A DNA stretch of 44,253 bases from Mesorhizobium ciceri WSM4083 (GTDB taxonomy: Bacteria > Pseudomonadota > Alphaproteobacteria > Rhizobiales > Rhizobiaceae), in contig NZ_JAFG01000014.1 in the NCBI RefSeq assembly GCF_000519305.1, forward strand, positions 37,809-82,061. The letters are read 5' to 3'. The notes beneath the pieces were generated by a model. That model searched no databases. It had not been told where the DNA came from and was given only the letters and a program-made list of their open reading frames with translations. A program made the position numbers and the translations under genes. Each line of letters starts with the position of its first letter. The stretch's first letter is position 1. Of this stretch, positions 16,954-26,466 are shown piece by piece.

Positions 16954-18120
16954 TCAAATAGCCTTCATCCAATTTGCCAGCCGGTGTGCGGCTTCCTCGA
17001 CCTGGTCGAGGCGGCGGTGGAAACACAACCGCAAAAACGCTTCGCCGCCGGAGCCGAAAGCGGTGCCTGGCGCCAGGCCGACATTGGCCTTGTCGACAAT
17101 GTCGAAGGCGGCGGTGCGTGAATCGGTGATGCCGTCGACAGTGAAAAACAGATAGAACGCGCCCTGCGGCACCGTAAACCGCGCGCGGCCGGTGGCGCCG
17201 AGGATGCCGCAGACAAGGTCGCGCGCCTTGCGCGCCCGCTCGACCTGTTCGGCAACGAAGGCATCGCCCTCGTCAAGGGCGGCGGCCGCGCCGCGCTGCA
17301 TGAACTGGGCGACGCCGGAATTCGAATACTGGATCAGGTTCTCGAACACCTGCTGCAAGCTCGGATGCGTCTTGATCCAGCCGACACGCCAGCCGGTCAT
17401 CGCCCAGTTCTTGGAGAAGGAGTTGACGTACAGGATGCGGTCTTCCGCCGACGCGATGTCGAGGAAGGACGGCGCGCGGCCATGGCCATAGTGGAAAAGC
17501 GAATAGATCTCGTCGGCGATGATCCAGAGGTTTTTCGCGCGCGCCAGATCGAGGATGGCCTGCAAGGTCTCATGATCGGCGGTCCAGCCGGTCGGGTTCG
17601 ACGGCGTGTTGATGAACAGCGCCTTTGTGCGCGGCGTGATCGAAGCCGCGATCTTCTCGACGTCGCAGGACCAGCCGTTGCCGGAATGATCGAGCGTGAC
17701 CGCGACTGGAATGGCTCCCGCTATCGCTGCCGCGGCATCGAAATTCGGCCAGGCCGGCGACAGATAGACAACCTCGTCGCCCGCGCCGGCGAGCGCGTCG
17801 AGCGCCAGCTGGATGGCATGCATGCCGGAGCCGGTGACGATGAATTCTTCCTCGGGGAAGGTCTTGCCGAAATGCCTGGCATAGTAGCGGGAAAGCGCCT
17901 GCCTGAGATCGGGGATGCCCCTTTGCCAGGTGTAGAATGTCTCGCCACCGGCCAGCGCCTTCGACGCGGCATCGGTGATGAAGGCTGGCGTCGGAAGGTC
18001 GCCCTCGCCGGCCCAGAGCGGAATCATGCCTTCGCGCAGGCGGCCGTAATTGACGACGGCGACAATGCCGCTTTCGGGTGCCGCACGGGCCTCGGTGCGC
18101 AAGCTGTCGATCAGGGTCAT
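16954..18120 (-). CDS. PLP-dependent class I/II aminotransferase
   Basis: This 388-residue fold-type I aminotransferase shows the cofactor lysine Lys237 in NSFSKNWAMTGWRVGW, the substrate-binding SNPTGW loop and IIADEIYSLF with the PLP-contacting Asp and Tyr. It resembles aspartate/aromatic or N-succinyldiaminopimelate-type enzymes, and the exact amino donor cannot be told from sequence. The ATG at 18120 has only a weak ribosome site. It stands alone between the convergent hemA and the upstream mscL, which is transcribed in the same direction but is separated by a terminator. Confidence 0.88.
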   Translation of the reverse strand: MTLIDSLRTEARAAPESGIVAVVNYGRLREGMIPLWAGEGDLPTPAFITDAASKALAGGETFYTWQRGIPDLRQALSRYYARHFGKTFPEEEFIVTGSGMHAIQLALDALAGAGDEVVYLSPAWPNFDAAAAIAGAIPVAVTLDHSGNGWSCDVEKIAASITPRTKALFINTPSNPTGWTADHETLQAILDLARAKNLWIIADEIYSLFHYGHGRAPSFLDIASAEDRILYVNSFSKNWAMTGWRVGWIKTHPSLQQVFENLIQYSNSGVAQFMQRGAAAALDEGDAFVAEQVERARKARDLVCGILGATGRARFTVPQGAFYLFFTVDGITDSRTAAFDIVDKANVGLAPGTAFGSGGEAFLRLCFHRRLDQVEEAAHRLANWMKAI

Positions 18121-18177
18121 GGGCGGATCCGTTTGGTCTGCGTTTTCGTCAGCGGTCCTTACCAGATGCGAAAACAG

Positions 18178-18207
18178 AAAACCCCGGCCGCGAACGACCG
18201 GGGTTTT
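18178..18207 (-). terminator. intrinsic terminator of mscL
   Basis: AAAACCCCGG (18178-18187) and CCGGGGTTTT (18198-18207) form a perfect 10-bp stem. Read on the minus strand the stem ends in TTTTCTGTTTTC, a good U-rich tail. It lies 24 bases after the mscL stop codon and isolates it from the aminotransferase gene. Confidence 0.85.
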
Positions 18208-18230
18208 GGTCCAGCAAATGCCGGCCGCGG

Positions 18231-18653
18231 TCAGCGCCTGGCGAGCAGATCGCGAATTTCGGTGAGCAGCGCGACGTCGGCAGGCGGCGGAGCGGCCGGT
18301 GCAGCGGGCTTCTCGCGCTCAAGCCGCTTGCGCATGTTGTTCACCGCCTTGACCATCAGGAAGATGATGAACGCGAGAATGAGGAAGTTCAGCGCCACGG
18401 TGATGAAGCTGCCATAGGCAAAGACCGCGCCCTGCTTCTTGGCATCGGCCAGCGAGGTCGCGTTGACGGCTGAGGACAATCCGAAGAAATAGTTGTTGAA
18501 GTCCAATCCGCCGAAAATCGCACCGACGATCGGCATGATGATGTCATTGACAAGGGAATCGACGATCTTGCCGAAGGCCGCGCCGATGATGACGCCGACC
18601 GCAAGGTCCATCACATTACCCTTGGAAATAAATTCCTGGAATTCTTTCAGCAT
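18231..18653 (-). CDS. mscL: large-conductance mechanosensitive channel
   Basis: This 140-residue inner-membrane channel opens at high membrane tension during hypo-osmotic shock. The signature N-terminal helix and first membrane span are clear (MLKEFQEFISKGNVMDLAVG, then VIIGAAFGKIVDSLVNDIIMP). A periplasmic loop, the second span FITVALNFLILAFIIFLMVK and a charged C-terminal helix LLTEIRDLLARR follow. An excellent AAGGAGGG ribosome site stands before the ATG. The proline/alanine-rich linker before the C-terminal helix is common in rhizobial forms. Confidence 0.96.
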   Translation of the reverse strand: MLKEFQEFISKGNVMDLAVGVIIGAAFGKIVDSLVNDIIMPIVGAIFGGLDFNNYFFGLSSAVNATSLADAKKQGAVFAYGSFITVALNFLILAFIIFLMVKAVNNMRKRLEREKPAAPAAPPPADVALLTEIRDLLARR

Positions 18654-18930
18654 TCGACCCTCCTTGTCGTGACTGGCCGAGCTGCCGTTTCCGTCCTTGC
18701 GACATCGACCTGAGACAACATAACAAAAACCTCCGGTTGCAACATCGGCAAAAAGGAGAAAGCAACCGGTTTCTCCTTACCTCACGGCACTTTGGGCGGC
18801 ACCTTGACCAATGCTGGCAGAATATCGGGGCCGCGATCATGCTGCCAAAGCCGCAATGGACTCGGACGCCAAGCTGTGGTTGCGTCCGGGCAAGCCGGAT
18901 AGAAAGACGGCAGAGGAGGAAAGTCCAAGC

Positions 18931-21900
18931 GTGCAGGGCTTGTTCATCGTCATCATCGCGGTCGCCTATGTGACGCTGCTGTTTGCCATCGCCAGCCTCG
19001 GCGACCGCCGCTCGGCCATCTCCGAGCCGAGCCGGGGGCGGCCTTTCATCTACGCACTCAGCCTCGCGATCTACTGTACGTCCTGGACTTTCTTCGGCTC
19101 GGTCGGTCTCTCTTCCGAACGCGGCCTCGAATTCCTCGGCATCTATACGGGCCCGGTGCTCGTCTTCGTGTTCGGCTTCCCGCTGCTCAACCGCATCGTA
19201 CGGCTGGCCAAGACCGAGAAGATCACCTCGATCGCGGATTTCCTCGGCGCACGCTACGGCAAGAGTTTTACAGTTGCGGCGATCGCCACCCTGATCGCCA
19301 CCATCGGCGCGGTGCCCTATATCGCGCTGCAGTTGAAGGCTATCTCCGGTTCGGTCAGCCTGATGGTCGAGCACTATACGGGATCGCCGCCTTCGTTCGA
19401 TCCCTTCGTCAGCGACATCTCGCTGGTCGTCGCCATGCTCCTGGCGCTGTTTGCGGTGCTGTTTGGAACCCGTCACGCCGACGCCACCGAGCACCAGGAC
19501 GGGCTGGTGCTGGCGGTGGCGGTCGAAACCGTGGTCAAGCTCGCCGCTTTCCTGGCGATCGGCCTGATGGTCACCTTCCTGATCTTCGGCGGCCCGGGCG
19601 ACATGTTCGACAAGCTCGCTGAGAACGCGCAGGTCCGCCAGGCGATGAGCTACAACACCTCGCTCGCCACCTGGCTGGTGCTGACGTGCCTCAGCGGCTT
19701 TGCCATCATCATGCTGCCGCGGCAGTTCTACGTCACCATCGTCGAGAACCGCGGCGAGGCCGAACTGCGCACCGCGACCTGGGTTTTTCCGCTCTACCTC
19801 GTGGCGATCAACCTGTTCGTGCTGCCGATCGCCTTCGCCGGCCTGTCGCTGGTCGGCACCGGAACCAGCAGCGATCTCTACGTGCTGTCGCTGCCCCTGT
19901 TCAGCGGCCATGATGTGCTGGCGATGGCGGCTTTCATCGGCGGCCTGTCGGCGGCGACGGCGATGGTGATCGTCGAAAGCGTGGCGCTGTCTATCATGAT
20001 CTCCAACGACCTCGTCATCCCATTGTTCGTGCGCCGTTTGCTCAAGACCTCGACCTCCGAGACCGAGGACTGGTCGACGCTCATCCTCAATGTACGGCGC
20101 GGAGCGATCTTCATCCTCTTGTTCATCGCCTTCCTCTACTACCGCGAGAGCACCGACAGCGCGCGGCTGTCGTCGATCGGCCTGATGTCGTTCGCGGCCA
20201 TCGCGCAGTTCGCGCCGGCGCTGATCGGCGGGCTGATCTGGCGCGGCGCCAATGGCCGGGGTGCCGCACTCGGCATGATCGCCGGCATCCTCGTCTGGGG
20301 CTACACGCTGCTGTTTCCATCGCTTGCCGCACCCGATACCGGCATCATCGTGCACGGGCTGTTCGGCTTCGAGGCCTTGCGGCCGCAGGCATTGTTCGGC
20401 ACCGTCGCCGAACCGCTGAACCACGGCGTGCTGTGGAGCCTGTCGATCAACGCGGTGTTCTTCGTGCTCGGTTCGCTGTCGCGCGCATCGGTGCCGCTGG
20501 AACGCATACAGGCGTCGATCTTCGTGCCGCGCGATGCCGGCCCGATGCCAAGCCTGCGCCGCTTCCGCACCGCCATCACCGTCAACGACCTCAAGGACAC
20601 GATCGGGCGCTATCTCGGCGTCGAGCGCACCGAGCGCTCCTTCCAGTCGTTCGAAAAGAGCAACGGAACCTCGCTGCACGGCAACGAGCAGGCGAGCATG
20701 GACGTCATCCGCTTTTCCGAGCAATTGCTGGCCAGCGCCGTCGGCTCCTCCTCGGCACGGCTGATCCTGTCGCTGCTGTTTCGGCGCCACGACCGCGAAT
20801 CCCGGGATGCCTTCCGCCTGCTCGACGACGCCACCGAGGCGCTGCAGCACAACCGCGACCTGTTGCAGATCGCGCTCGACCAGATGGAACAAGGCATCAC
20901 CGTCTTCGATCGCGATTTCCGCCTGATCTGCTGGAACCGCCAGTACCGGGCGCTGTTCGACCTGCCCGACGAGATGGGCCAGGTCGGCGTCTCGCTCGAC
21001 CGCATCCTGCGCCATCTCGCCGAACGCGGCGACATCCCCGCCGATCAGCGTGTGGCTATGCTCAACCGGCTGACCAGTTTCGTCAGTCCATGGCAGATGG
21101 AGCTGAAAACCTCGGGCCGCATCCTGGAACTGCGCTCCAACCCGATGCCGGACGGCGGCATCGTCGCCACCTATGCCGACATTTCCGGACGCGTCGAGCA
21201 GGACCTGGCGCTGAAGCGGGCCAATGAATCGCTGGAGCAGCGCGTCAAGACCCGCACCATCGAACTGACCCGGGTCAACGAGGAGCTGGCGCAGGCGCAG
21301 ATGCTGGCCGAGGAGGCCAATCTCGGCAAGACGCGCTTCCTCGCCGCCGCCGGCCACGACATCCTGCAGCCACTGAACGCCGCCCGGCTCTATTGCTCCT
21401 CGCTGATCGAGAAGGCCGGCAAGGGACCTGCCGGCAAGGCGGCCGTGAACATCGAATCCTCGCTGGAATCGGTCGAGACCATCCTCGGCGCCGTGCTCGA
21501 CATCTCCCGCCTAGATGCCGGCGCGATGAAGCCGGACGATACCGCCTTCAACCTCGACGGATTGCTGCGCCAGATCGGCAACGACTTCCGGCCGCTGGCC
21601 GCCGAAAAGAAACTGGCGCTGACCATCATGCCGTCATCGCTGACGGTGATGACGGACCGCAATTTGCTGCGCCGCCTGATCCAGAATCTCGTCTCCAACG
21701 CCATCAAATACACGCGCCACGGCCGCGTGCTGGTTGGCGTCAGGCGGCGCGGCGAACTGGCCGAAATCCAGGTGATCGACACCGGCATCGGCATCGCCGG
21801 CGACAAGCTGAACACCGTCTTTCGCGAATTCACCCGGCTCGACGAGGGCGCGCGCGAGGCCGAGGGCCTCGGTCTCGGCCTCTCCATCGTCGACCGTATC

Positions 21901-22419
21901 GCCCGGGTGCTGCGGCTGGAGATCCGGATCTTTTCCAACCCTGGCAAGGGCACGCGCTTCTCCGTCATCCTGCCCGTGGCGGCCGTGCAGGAGCCACGAC
22001 GCGAGATCGAAACCAGGGCTCCTGCCCGCGCGACGGCTTCGCTGGCCGGGCTGCACGTGCTGTGCATCGACAACGACGCCCGCATCCTAGAGGGCATGCG
22101 GCTCCTGCTCGAAGGCTGGGGTTGCAACGTCGACACCGTGTCCGGTTCAAAGGATCTGGAGACCGCGAAGATACACCGCCCGGACATCGTCCTTGCCGAC
22201 TACCATCTCGACGGCGAAACCGGTCTCGATATCATCGTCAGGCTGCGCGCGATCCATGGCGACACCCTGCCGGCCGTGCTGGTCACCGCCGACCGCTCCA
22301 ACGAGGTGCGCACGGCCGCCGGCGGGCTCGAGATTGCGGTGATCAACAAACCGCTCAAACCAGCGGTGCTGCGCTCGATGATGGCCAGGGTCAGGCCGCT
22401 GGCACCGGCGGCCGAATAG
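18931..22419 (+). CDS. hybrid sensor histidine kinase with symporter-like sensor domain (CrbS/MxtR type)
   Basis: This protein of about 1162 residues anchors in the inner membrane. Residues 1 to about 490 form a many-span sodium/solute symporter (SLC5)-like domain. A PAS domain follows near 640-750, then a coiled coil, the dimerisation domain with phospho-accepting His809 (GHDILQPLNAARL), an ATPase domain with N box NLVSNAIKY near 919-927 and GLGLGLSIV, and a C-terminal receiver with Asp1090 (VLADYHL). The layout is that of CrbS/MxtR, which controls acetate use with a LuxR-type partner. The GTG at 18931 follows GAGGAGGAAAG and begins right at the first membrane helix. Earlier in-frame ATGs at 18811 and 18856 lack good ribosome sites. 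Confidence 0.88.
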   Translation: MQGLFIVIIAVAYVTLLFAIASLGDRRSAISEPSRGRPFIYALSLAIYCTSWTFFGSVGLSSERGLEFLGIYTGPVLVFVFGFPLLNRIVRLAKTEKITSIADFLGARYGKSFTVAAIATLIATIGAVPYIALQLKAISGSVSLMVEHYTGSPPSFDPFVSDISLVVAMLLALFAVLFGTRHADATEHQDGLVLAVAVETVVKLAAFLAIGLMVTFLIFGGPGDMFDKLAENAQVRQAMSYNTSLATWLVLTCLSGFAIIMLPRQFYVTIVENRGEAELRTATWVFPLYLVAINLFVLPIAFAGLSLVGTGTSSDLYVLSLPLFSGHDVLAMAAFIGGLSAATAMVIVESVALSIMISNDLVIPLFVRRLLKTSTSETEDWSTLILNVRRGAIFILLFIAFLYYRESTDSARLSSIGLMSFAAIAQFAPALIGGLIWRGANGRGAALGMIAGILVWGYTLLFPSLAAPDTGIIVHGLFGFEALRPQALFGTVAEPLNHGVLWSLSINAVFFVLGSLSRASVPLERIQASIFVPRDAGPMPSLRRFRTAITVNDLKDTIGRYLGVERTERSFQSFEKSNGTSLHGNEQASMDVIRFSEQLLASAVGSSSARLILSLLFRRHDRESRDAFRLLDDATEALQHNRDLLQIALDQMEQGITVFDRDFRLICWNRQYRALFDLPDEMGQVGVSLDRILRHLAERGDIPADQRVAMLNRLTSFVSPWQMELKTSGRILELRSNPMPDGGIVATYADISGRVEQDLALKRANESLEQRVKTRTIELTRVNEELAQAQMLAEEANLGKTRFLAAAGHDILQPLNAARLYCSSLIEKAGKGPAGKAAVNIESSLESVETILGAVLDISRLDAGAMKPDDTAFNLDGLLRQIGNDFRPLAAEKKLALTIMPSSLTVMTDRNLLRRLIQNLVSNAIKYTRHGRVLVGVRRRGELAEIQVIDTGIGIAGDKLNTVFREFTRLDEGAREAEGLGLGLSIVDRIARVLRLEIRIFSNPGKGTRFSVILPVAAVQEPRREIETRAPARATASLAGLHVLCIDNDARILEGMRLLLEGWGCNVDTVSGSKDLETAKIHRPDIVLADYHLDGETGLDIIVRLRAIHGDTLPAVLVTADRSNEVRTAAGGLEIAVINKPLKPAVLRSMMARVRPLAPAAE

Positions 22420-22439
22420 CACCAAAGGCGCCCGGAGAC

Positions 22440-22475
22440 GGAAAGCCGCTTCACACTTTTCCTAGAATTGCTCTA
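22440..22475 (+). repeat. short dispersed repeat, copy A
   Basis: The sequence carries the core CTTCACACTTTTCCTAGAAT flanked by GGAAAGCCG and TGCTCTA. It is one of three copies in the window (see 26419-26456 and 42906-42941). Its last three bases are the stop codon of the LysR gene read on the minus strand. Confidence 0.8.
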
Positions 22476-23381
22476 GGCCAGGCCGTCGACCATCTGGGAA
22501 CTGCGGAACCGAGGCCGTCCCGCATTGCCCGCCACAGGCGGACGATGCTCGCGAAAGGCCATTGCAAGCGTCCTCAGCGCCTCGCGGGACTTGGCGTCCG
22601 TCAGCGTCGAAAGCAGCACGATCTCGGAAGGCGGCAGCGCCGGCAGCCCGAATTTCCGGCTGACCTCGATGGTGCCGGACGGGGCAAGCCGGCAGGAAAA
22701 TACCGAGGCTGCGAGGCCGGCCGAGACGGCTTCGGCAACGGCGAAGGAGCCGCAGCCGAGGAACACCTCCGTCCACGGTATTCCGACAGCGTCGAGCGCG
22801 CGGGTGGTGATGTTACGAATACCGCAGGATGGCGAGGATGCCGCCAGGCGCAGCGGCTCGTCGGCCCGGTGGACGAAGCCGGGCGCGGCGTACCAGCCGA
22901 AATGTTCGGGCGCCAGCACTTCACCATCGCGCCGGTCGTCCTCCCGGCGGATGATCGCCGCGTCGATCTCACCGCGATCGAAAGCGTCCAGCAGGTCGCG
23001 CGAATCATCGAGCCGCACTTCGATGGTGAGCGCCGGGTCATGCGCATTGAGCCGCGCCAGCAATGTCGGGACTTCCGCGCCTCCGACATGGGTGGCGATG
23101 CCCAGTGTGAAGCGGCGGCGCACCGAAGACAGGCTGGCAATGGCGCGATCGTGTGCGGCGAGGAAGTCGCGTGCGGGCTGGAGAAACACCGCGCCCTGCG
23201 CCGACAAGCGCACCAGCCGAGGCGTGCGCTCGATCAATTTCTGACCGACGCGCTCTTCCAGCCGCTTCAGCTTCACGCTGATCGCCCCTTGCGTGCTGCC
23301 AAGAGCCTCGGCCGCACGCGTAAAGCTCTGAAGATCGGCGATGGCGACGAATGTTTTCACAGCGTCTACGTCCAGCGTCAT
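22473..23381 (-). CDS. LysR-family transcriptional regulator
   Basis: This 302-residue regulator has an N-terminal winged helix-turn-helix (AVKTFVAIADLQSFTRAAEA, then GSTQGAISVKLKRLEERVG) and a C-terminal LysR substrate domain. The ATG at 23381 starts directly at the conserved helix; a longer open frame upstream adds residues with no family match. It is divergent from an MFS exporter with 146 bases between, the classic arrangement for a LysR protein controlling its neighbour. The effector is unknown. The stop codon lies inside a dispersed repeat, so the natural C terminus may have been trimmed or replaced by repeat insertion. Confidence 0.88.
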   Translation of the reverse strand: MTLDVDAVKTFVAIADLQSFTRAAEALGSTQGAISVKLKRLEERVGQKLIERTPRLVRLSAQGAVFLQPARDFLAAHDRAIASLSSVRRRFTLGIATHVGGAEVPTLLARLNAHDPALTIEVRLDDSRDLLDAFDRGEIDAAIIRREDDRRDGEVLAPEHFGWYAAPGFVHRADEPLRLAASSPSCGIRNITTRALDAVGIPWTEVFLGCGSFAVAEAVSAGLAASVFSCRLAPSGTIEVSRKFGLPALPPSEIVLLSTLTDAKSREALRTLAMAFREHRPPVAGNAGRPRFRSSQMVDGLA

Positions 23382-23527
23382 GTCAGCTATCCGCACTTGT
23401 TGTCTCTGAAATAGCGAACCATGCAATTCTAATATGATCAAGCCTCGCCTACCCTGGGCCATACGCGCGCCGGGCGAGCTGCGATGGATTCGCCGATTGC
23501 CGACAAATACGTTCGAAAGGTTGAATC

Positions 23528-25039
23528 ATGCCCACTGTAGTGACCCGCCGAGGCATCGTCGTTCTGTTTGCCGCCTGCCTGGCGTGCCTGATGTTCGGCC
23601 TGGAGATTTCAAGTGTTCCCGCGATCCTGCCGACACTGGAGCAGGTGCTGCACGCCGACTTCAAGCAACTGCAATGGGTGATGAACGCCTATACGATCGC
23701 GGTCACGACGGTGTTGATGGCGGTCGGCACAATCGCCGATCGTTACGGGCGCAAGCGTGTCTTTCTGGTCGCCATCGCCGCCTTCGGCCTGACATCCCTG
23801 ATCTGCGGTCTCGCTGAAAGCGTCTCCACGCTCATCGTCGCCCGGTTTCTGCAGGGCCTGAGCGGCGGTGCGATGCTGATCTGCCAGCTTGCCGTGCTGT
23901 CGCATGAATTCCGGGAGGGGCGCGAACGCGCCGTCGCATGGGGCTGGTGGGGCGTCATCTTCGGCATCGGCCTCGGCTTCGGCCCCATCATCGGCGGCGG
24001 CATCGTCGCAGTCTCGAACTGGCAATGGGTGTTTCTTGTCCACGTGCCGGTTGCGGCGCTGGCGTTCGCCCTCGCTCTGATGGGCGTCCACGAATCGAAG
24101 GATCCACAGGCGGGCAAGCTCGACGTAGCAGGCATCCTGACGCTGTCGCCGTCGGTTTTCTGCCTCGTTTTCTACATCATCCAGGGGCCGGATCTGGGTT
24201 TCTCCAGCCCTGCCGCGCTGGCGATCCTCGGTATCTCGATAGTGAGCTTCATCGCCTTCCTCATTGTTGAGAAGGTCAGCCAGCGGCCGATGTTCGACTT
24301 CTCGGTCTTCCGGATCCGGCCCTTTTCGGGCGCCATCGTCGGCTCGGCCGCGATGAACCTCAGCTATTGGCCTTTCATGATCTACCTGCCGATCTGGTTC
24401 CACGCAGGGCTCGGCTATGACATCGTCTCCACCGGCCTTGCCCTGCTTGCCTACACACTGCCGACGCTTGTGCTGCCGCCGTTGGCAGAGCGCTTTTCGC
24501 TGCGTTATCGGCCCGGCATCATCATTCCGGCGGGCCTCGTCATCATCGGCGTCGGGTTCATCCTGATGAAGTTCGGCAGCGCCGCCGCGCAACCGGACTG
24601 GCTGACGATGCTGCCCGGCTGCCTGATCGCGGGGATGGGTCTGGGAATAACCAACACACCTGTCACCAACACGACGACGGGTTCCGTTTCGAGCGATCGC
24701 GCGGGCATGGCCTCCGGCATCGACATGAGCGCGCGCATGGTTTCATTGGCGTTGAACATCGCGGTGATGGGCTTCATCCTGGCCAGGGGTGTGCTGGCGC
24801 ATCTGGGACATGCGCTGCCCGACCTCGACGCTGCCCAATTGCGTCTCCTCGCCGAAGCTATCGCTGCTGGAAATCCCACCTCCGGGCTCGCCGGGACCGT
24901 CGCCCAGGATGCGCTGCGCAACGGCTTTGGCTGGGTCATGCTCTATGGCGGGATCGGCGTCTGGATCATGGCCGCCATCAGTTTCGCAAGCTTCAACGGC
25001 CGGCCGATGCGGCGGACGGAGGTTCAGTGCTCTGATTGA
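23528..25039 (+). CDS. MFS transporter, DHA2 (14-span, EmrB/QacA-like) family
   Basis: This 503-residue inner-membrane protein has about fourteen hydrophobic spans. Motif A is visible as GTIADRYGRKRVF after span 2, and motif C-like glycine-rich GIGLGFGPIIGGG sits in span 5, which marks drug/proton antiporters. It probably exports a toxic or signalling compound under control of the divergent LysR gene. No membrane-fusion partner is adjacent, so it may act alone. The extreme C terminus overlaps a 10-base direct repeat (TGATTGAACA at 25033 and 25049). Confidence 0.88.
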   Translation: MPTVVTRRGIVVLFAACLACLMFGLEISSVPAILPTLEQVLHADFKQLQWVMNAYTIAVTTVLMAVGTIADRYGRKRVFLVAIAAFGLTSLICGLAESVSTLIVARFLQGLSGGAMLICQLAVLSHEFREGRERAVAWGWWGVIFGIGLGFGPIIGGGIVAVSNWQWVFLVHVPVAALAFALALMGVHESKDPQAGKLDVAGILTLSPSVFCLVFYIIQGPDLGFSSPAALAILGISIVSFIAFLIVEKVSQRPMFDFSVFRIRPFSGAIVGSAAMNLSYWPFMIYLPIWFHAGLGYDIVSTGLALLAYTLPTLVLPPLAERFSLRYRPGIIIPAGLVIIGVGFILMKFGSAAAQPDWLTMLPGCLIAGMGLGITNTPVTNTTTGSVSSDRAGMASGIDMSARMVSLALNIAVMGFILARGVLAHLGHALPDLDAAQLRLLAEAIAAGNPTSGLAGTVAQDALRNGFGWVMLYGGIGVWIMAAISFASFNGRPMRRTEVQCSD

Positions 25040-25071
25040 ACACTATTTTGATTGAACAGGCGCCCTGGCGA

Positions 25072-25731
25072 TCAACTTGCCGACTGCAGCGGGTCGCTGC
25101 CGATCTTGGACAGCAGGATCACCGCCTGCGTGCGGCTGTCGACGCCGAGCTTTTGCAGGATGGCGGAGACATGCGCCTTGATGGTGGCCTCCGATACGCC
25201 GAGTTCATAGGCGATCTGCTTGTTGAGCAGGCCCTCGGCCAGCATGCCCAGCACCCGTGTCTGCTGCGGCGTCAAAGCCTGCAGCCGCTTGATAAGGTCC
25301 GATATTTCGGGATCGCGCTCGATGCCGAGATCGACGCCGGCTGGTGCTGCGATGTCGCCGGCAAGCACCGATTGCACGGCGCTGCGGATCTCTTCCATGC
25401 TGGCCGATTTGGAGATGAAGCCGGAAGCGCCGAGGTCGAGCGCCCGCCTGATGGTCGCCGGATCGTCGTGGGCCGACACCACGACCAGCGGCACCGCCGG
25501 ATGGATGCCGCGCAGCGAGATCAGGCCGGAGAGCCCGCTGGCGCCCGGCATCGACAGGTCGAGCAGAACCAGATCGACGTCCTCATTGGCCACGACCAGC
25601 GCCTTGGCGCTCTCGAAATCGCCGGCCTCGTGGATGGCGGCGACATTGCCGATGCCGGCGAGCGCTTCGCGCAGCGCACCGCGAAACAGCGGGTGATCGT
25701 CGGCGATGACGAAAGAATAGCCTGCCGGCAA
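25072..25731 (-). CDS. LuxR/NarL-family response regulator (CrbR/ErdR-like)
   Basis: This 219-residue protein has an N-terminal receiver (VIADDHPLFR, phospho-acceptor Asp58 in LLDLSMPG, the conserved Thr/Ser in VVSAHDD and Lys in FISKSAS) and a C-terminal LuxR helix-turn-helix (LTPQQTRVLGMLAEGLLNKQ). The start is a TTG at 25731, chosen because GGGGAGGGA lies just upstream and the receiver begins immediately; no ATG fits. It is convergent with the MFS gene. Proteins of this type partner with CrbS/MxtR kinases, and such a kinase is encoded about 3 kb away, so the two probably work together. That pairing is inference. Confidence 0.87.
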   Translation of the reverse strand: MPAGYSFVIADDHPLFRGALREALAGIGNVAAIHEAGDFESAKALVVANEDVDLVLLDLSMPGASGLSGLISLRGIHPAVPLVVVSAHDDPATIRRALDLGASGFISKSASMEEIRSAVQSVLAGDIAAPAGVDLGIERDPEISDLIKRLQALTPQQTRVLGMLAEGLLNKQIAYELGVSEATIKAHVSAILQKLGVDSRTQAVILLSKIGSDPLQSAS

Positions 25732-25850
25732 ATGTCCCTCCCCGAATCCCCGATGATTTTGGCTTTTCGGGTTCAACTGGACGATTATGAGCGGCTGCGC
25801 GCTGTTTTCAAGCGGCAAAGCCAGCGCGCCGCCTCCCCTGGTTGAAACGC

Positions 25851-26279
25851 TCAAGTCTTCTGCGAATTGGGCTGGGCGCCGTTGTCCTTGTCCATATCCT
25901 TGACGATGCCCATGAAGCCGCGCAGGAAGCGCTCCATGTAGCCCATCGTCTTGTTGAAATCCTCCTCGCTCGGCAGTTTCGATTCGAGGCGGGCGGAGAG
26001 CGAATTCTCGAGCTTGGTGACGCGCTCGTCCATCGCCTTCATCGAGGTCTGCAAGCGGTCGACCTCGTCCTGGAAAGCAGCGCGTTCGTCGGCCGCCATC
26101 TTGCAGACGAGCTGGCCCGAACGCTCCTCGCAAATCGACATGGCGCCGGTCTGCGTATCGATACGGACAAAGCCGTTATCGGACTTTTCCAGCCGGTAGC
26201 GGTCGGTTTCTTCCGAGTAAGCTGAAGCCGCGATCAGCGAAACGAGCGCGGCGGGGATCAAGATGTGCTGCAGACGCAT
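25851..26279 (-). CDS. hypothetical secreted coiled-coil protein
   Basis: I do not recognise a named family. The 142-residue product starts with a signal peptide (LQHILIPAALVSLIAASAYS), followed by a short domain with two cysteines (SICEERSGQLVCKM) that could form a disulphide. A predicted coiled coil (about 65-105, heptad-like DEVDRLQTSMKAMDERVTKL) and a charged tail follow. It is likely periplasmic. The ATG at 26279 has GGAGG at good spacing; the open frame extends further upstream into a dispersed repeat but without a ribosome site. Confidence 0.75.
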   Translation of the reverse strand: MRLQHILIPAALVSLIAASAYSEETDRYRLEKSDNGFVRIDTQTGAMSICEERSGQLVCKMAADERAAFQDEVDRLQTSMKAMDERVTKLENSLSARLESKLPSEEDFNKTMGYMERFLRGFMGIVKDMDKDNGAQPNSQKT

Positions 26280-26418
26280 GTTGTCCTCCATGGCCAAGGC
26301 CTCAGATATCGCATGTTTGCGCCGGAAATGGGGAAGACCCTTGGCATGGCCTTTCCCGAATGGCTGGTTCGGAATCTTTTTGACGCAATTCCCAAGGGAA
26401 AGCGCTATGCGCTTTTCC

Positions 26419-26456
26419 CGGGAAAACCGTTTCACACTTTTCCTGGAACTGCTCTA
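26419..26456 (+). repeat. short dispersed repeat, copy B
   Basis: The copy reads GGGAAAACCG, then TTTCACACTTTTCCTGGAAC, then TGCTCTA, the same element as at 22440-22475 and, inverted, 42906-42941. It is preceded by the palindrome AAAGCGCTATGCGCTTTT (26403-26417 region). It ends 10 bases before the start codon of the DUF952 gene, so it must lie in that gene's promoter or leader. Confidence 0.8.
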
Positions 26457-26466
26457 TAGCGCAACC

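Noticed and set aside
15497..17155. Plus-strand frame of about 552 codons overlapping hemA
   Set aside because: Off-frame to hemA, Arg-rich, without any domain.
18616..21357. Long minus-strand open frame (about 913 codons) opposite the hybrid kinase
   Set aside because: Low-complexity acidic/glutamine-rich shadow of the kinase reading frame with no recognisable domain.
25033..25058. Direct repeat TGATTGAACA at the end of the MFS gene as an insertion-site duplication
   Set aside because: Only 6 bases separate the copies and nothing is inserted between them; a small local duplication is simpler.
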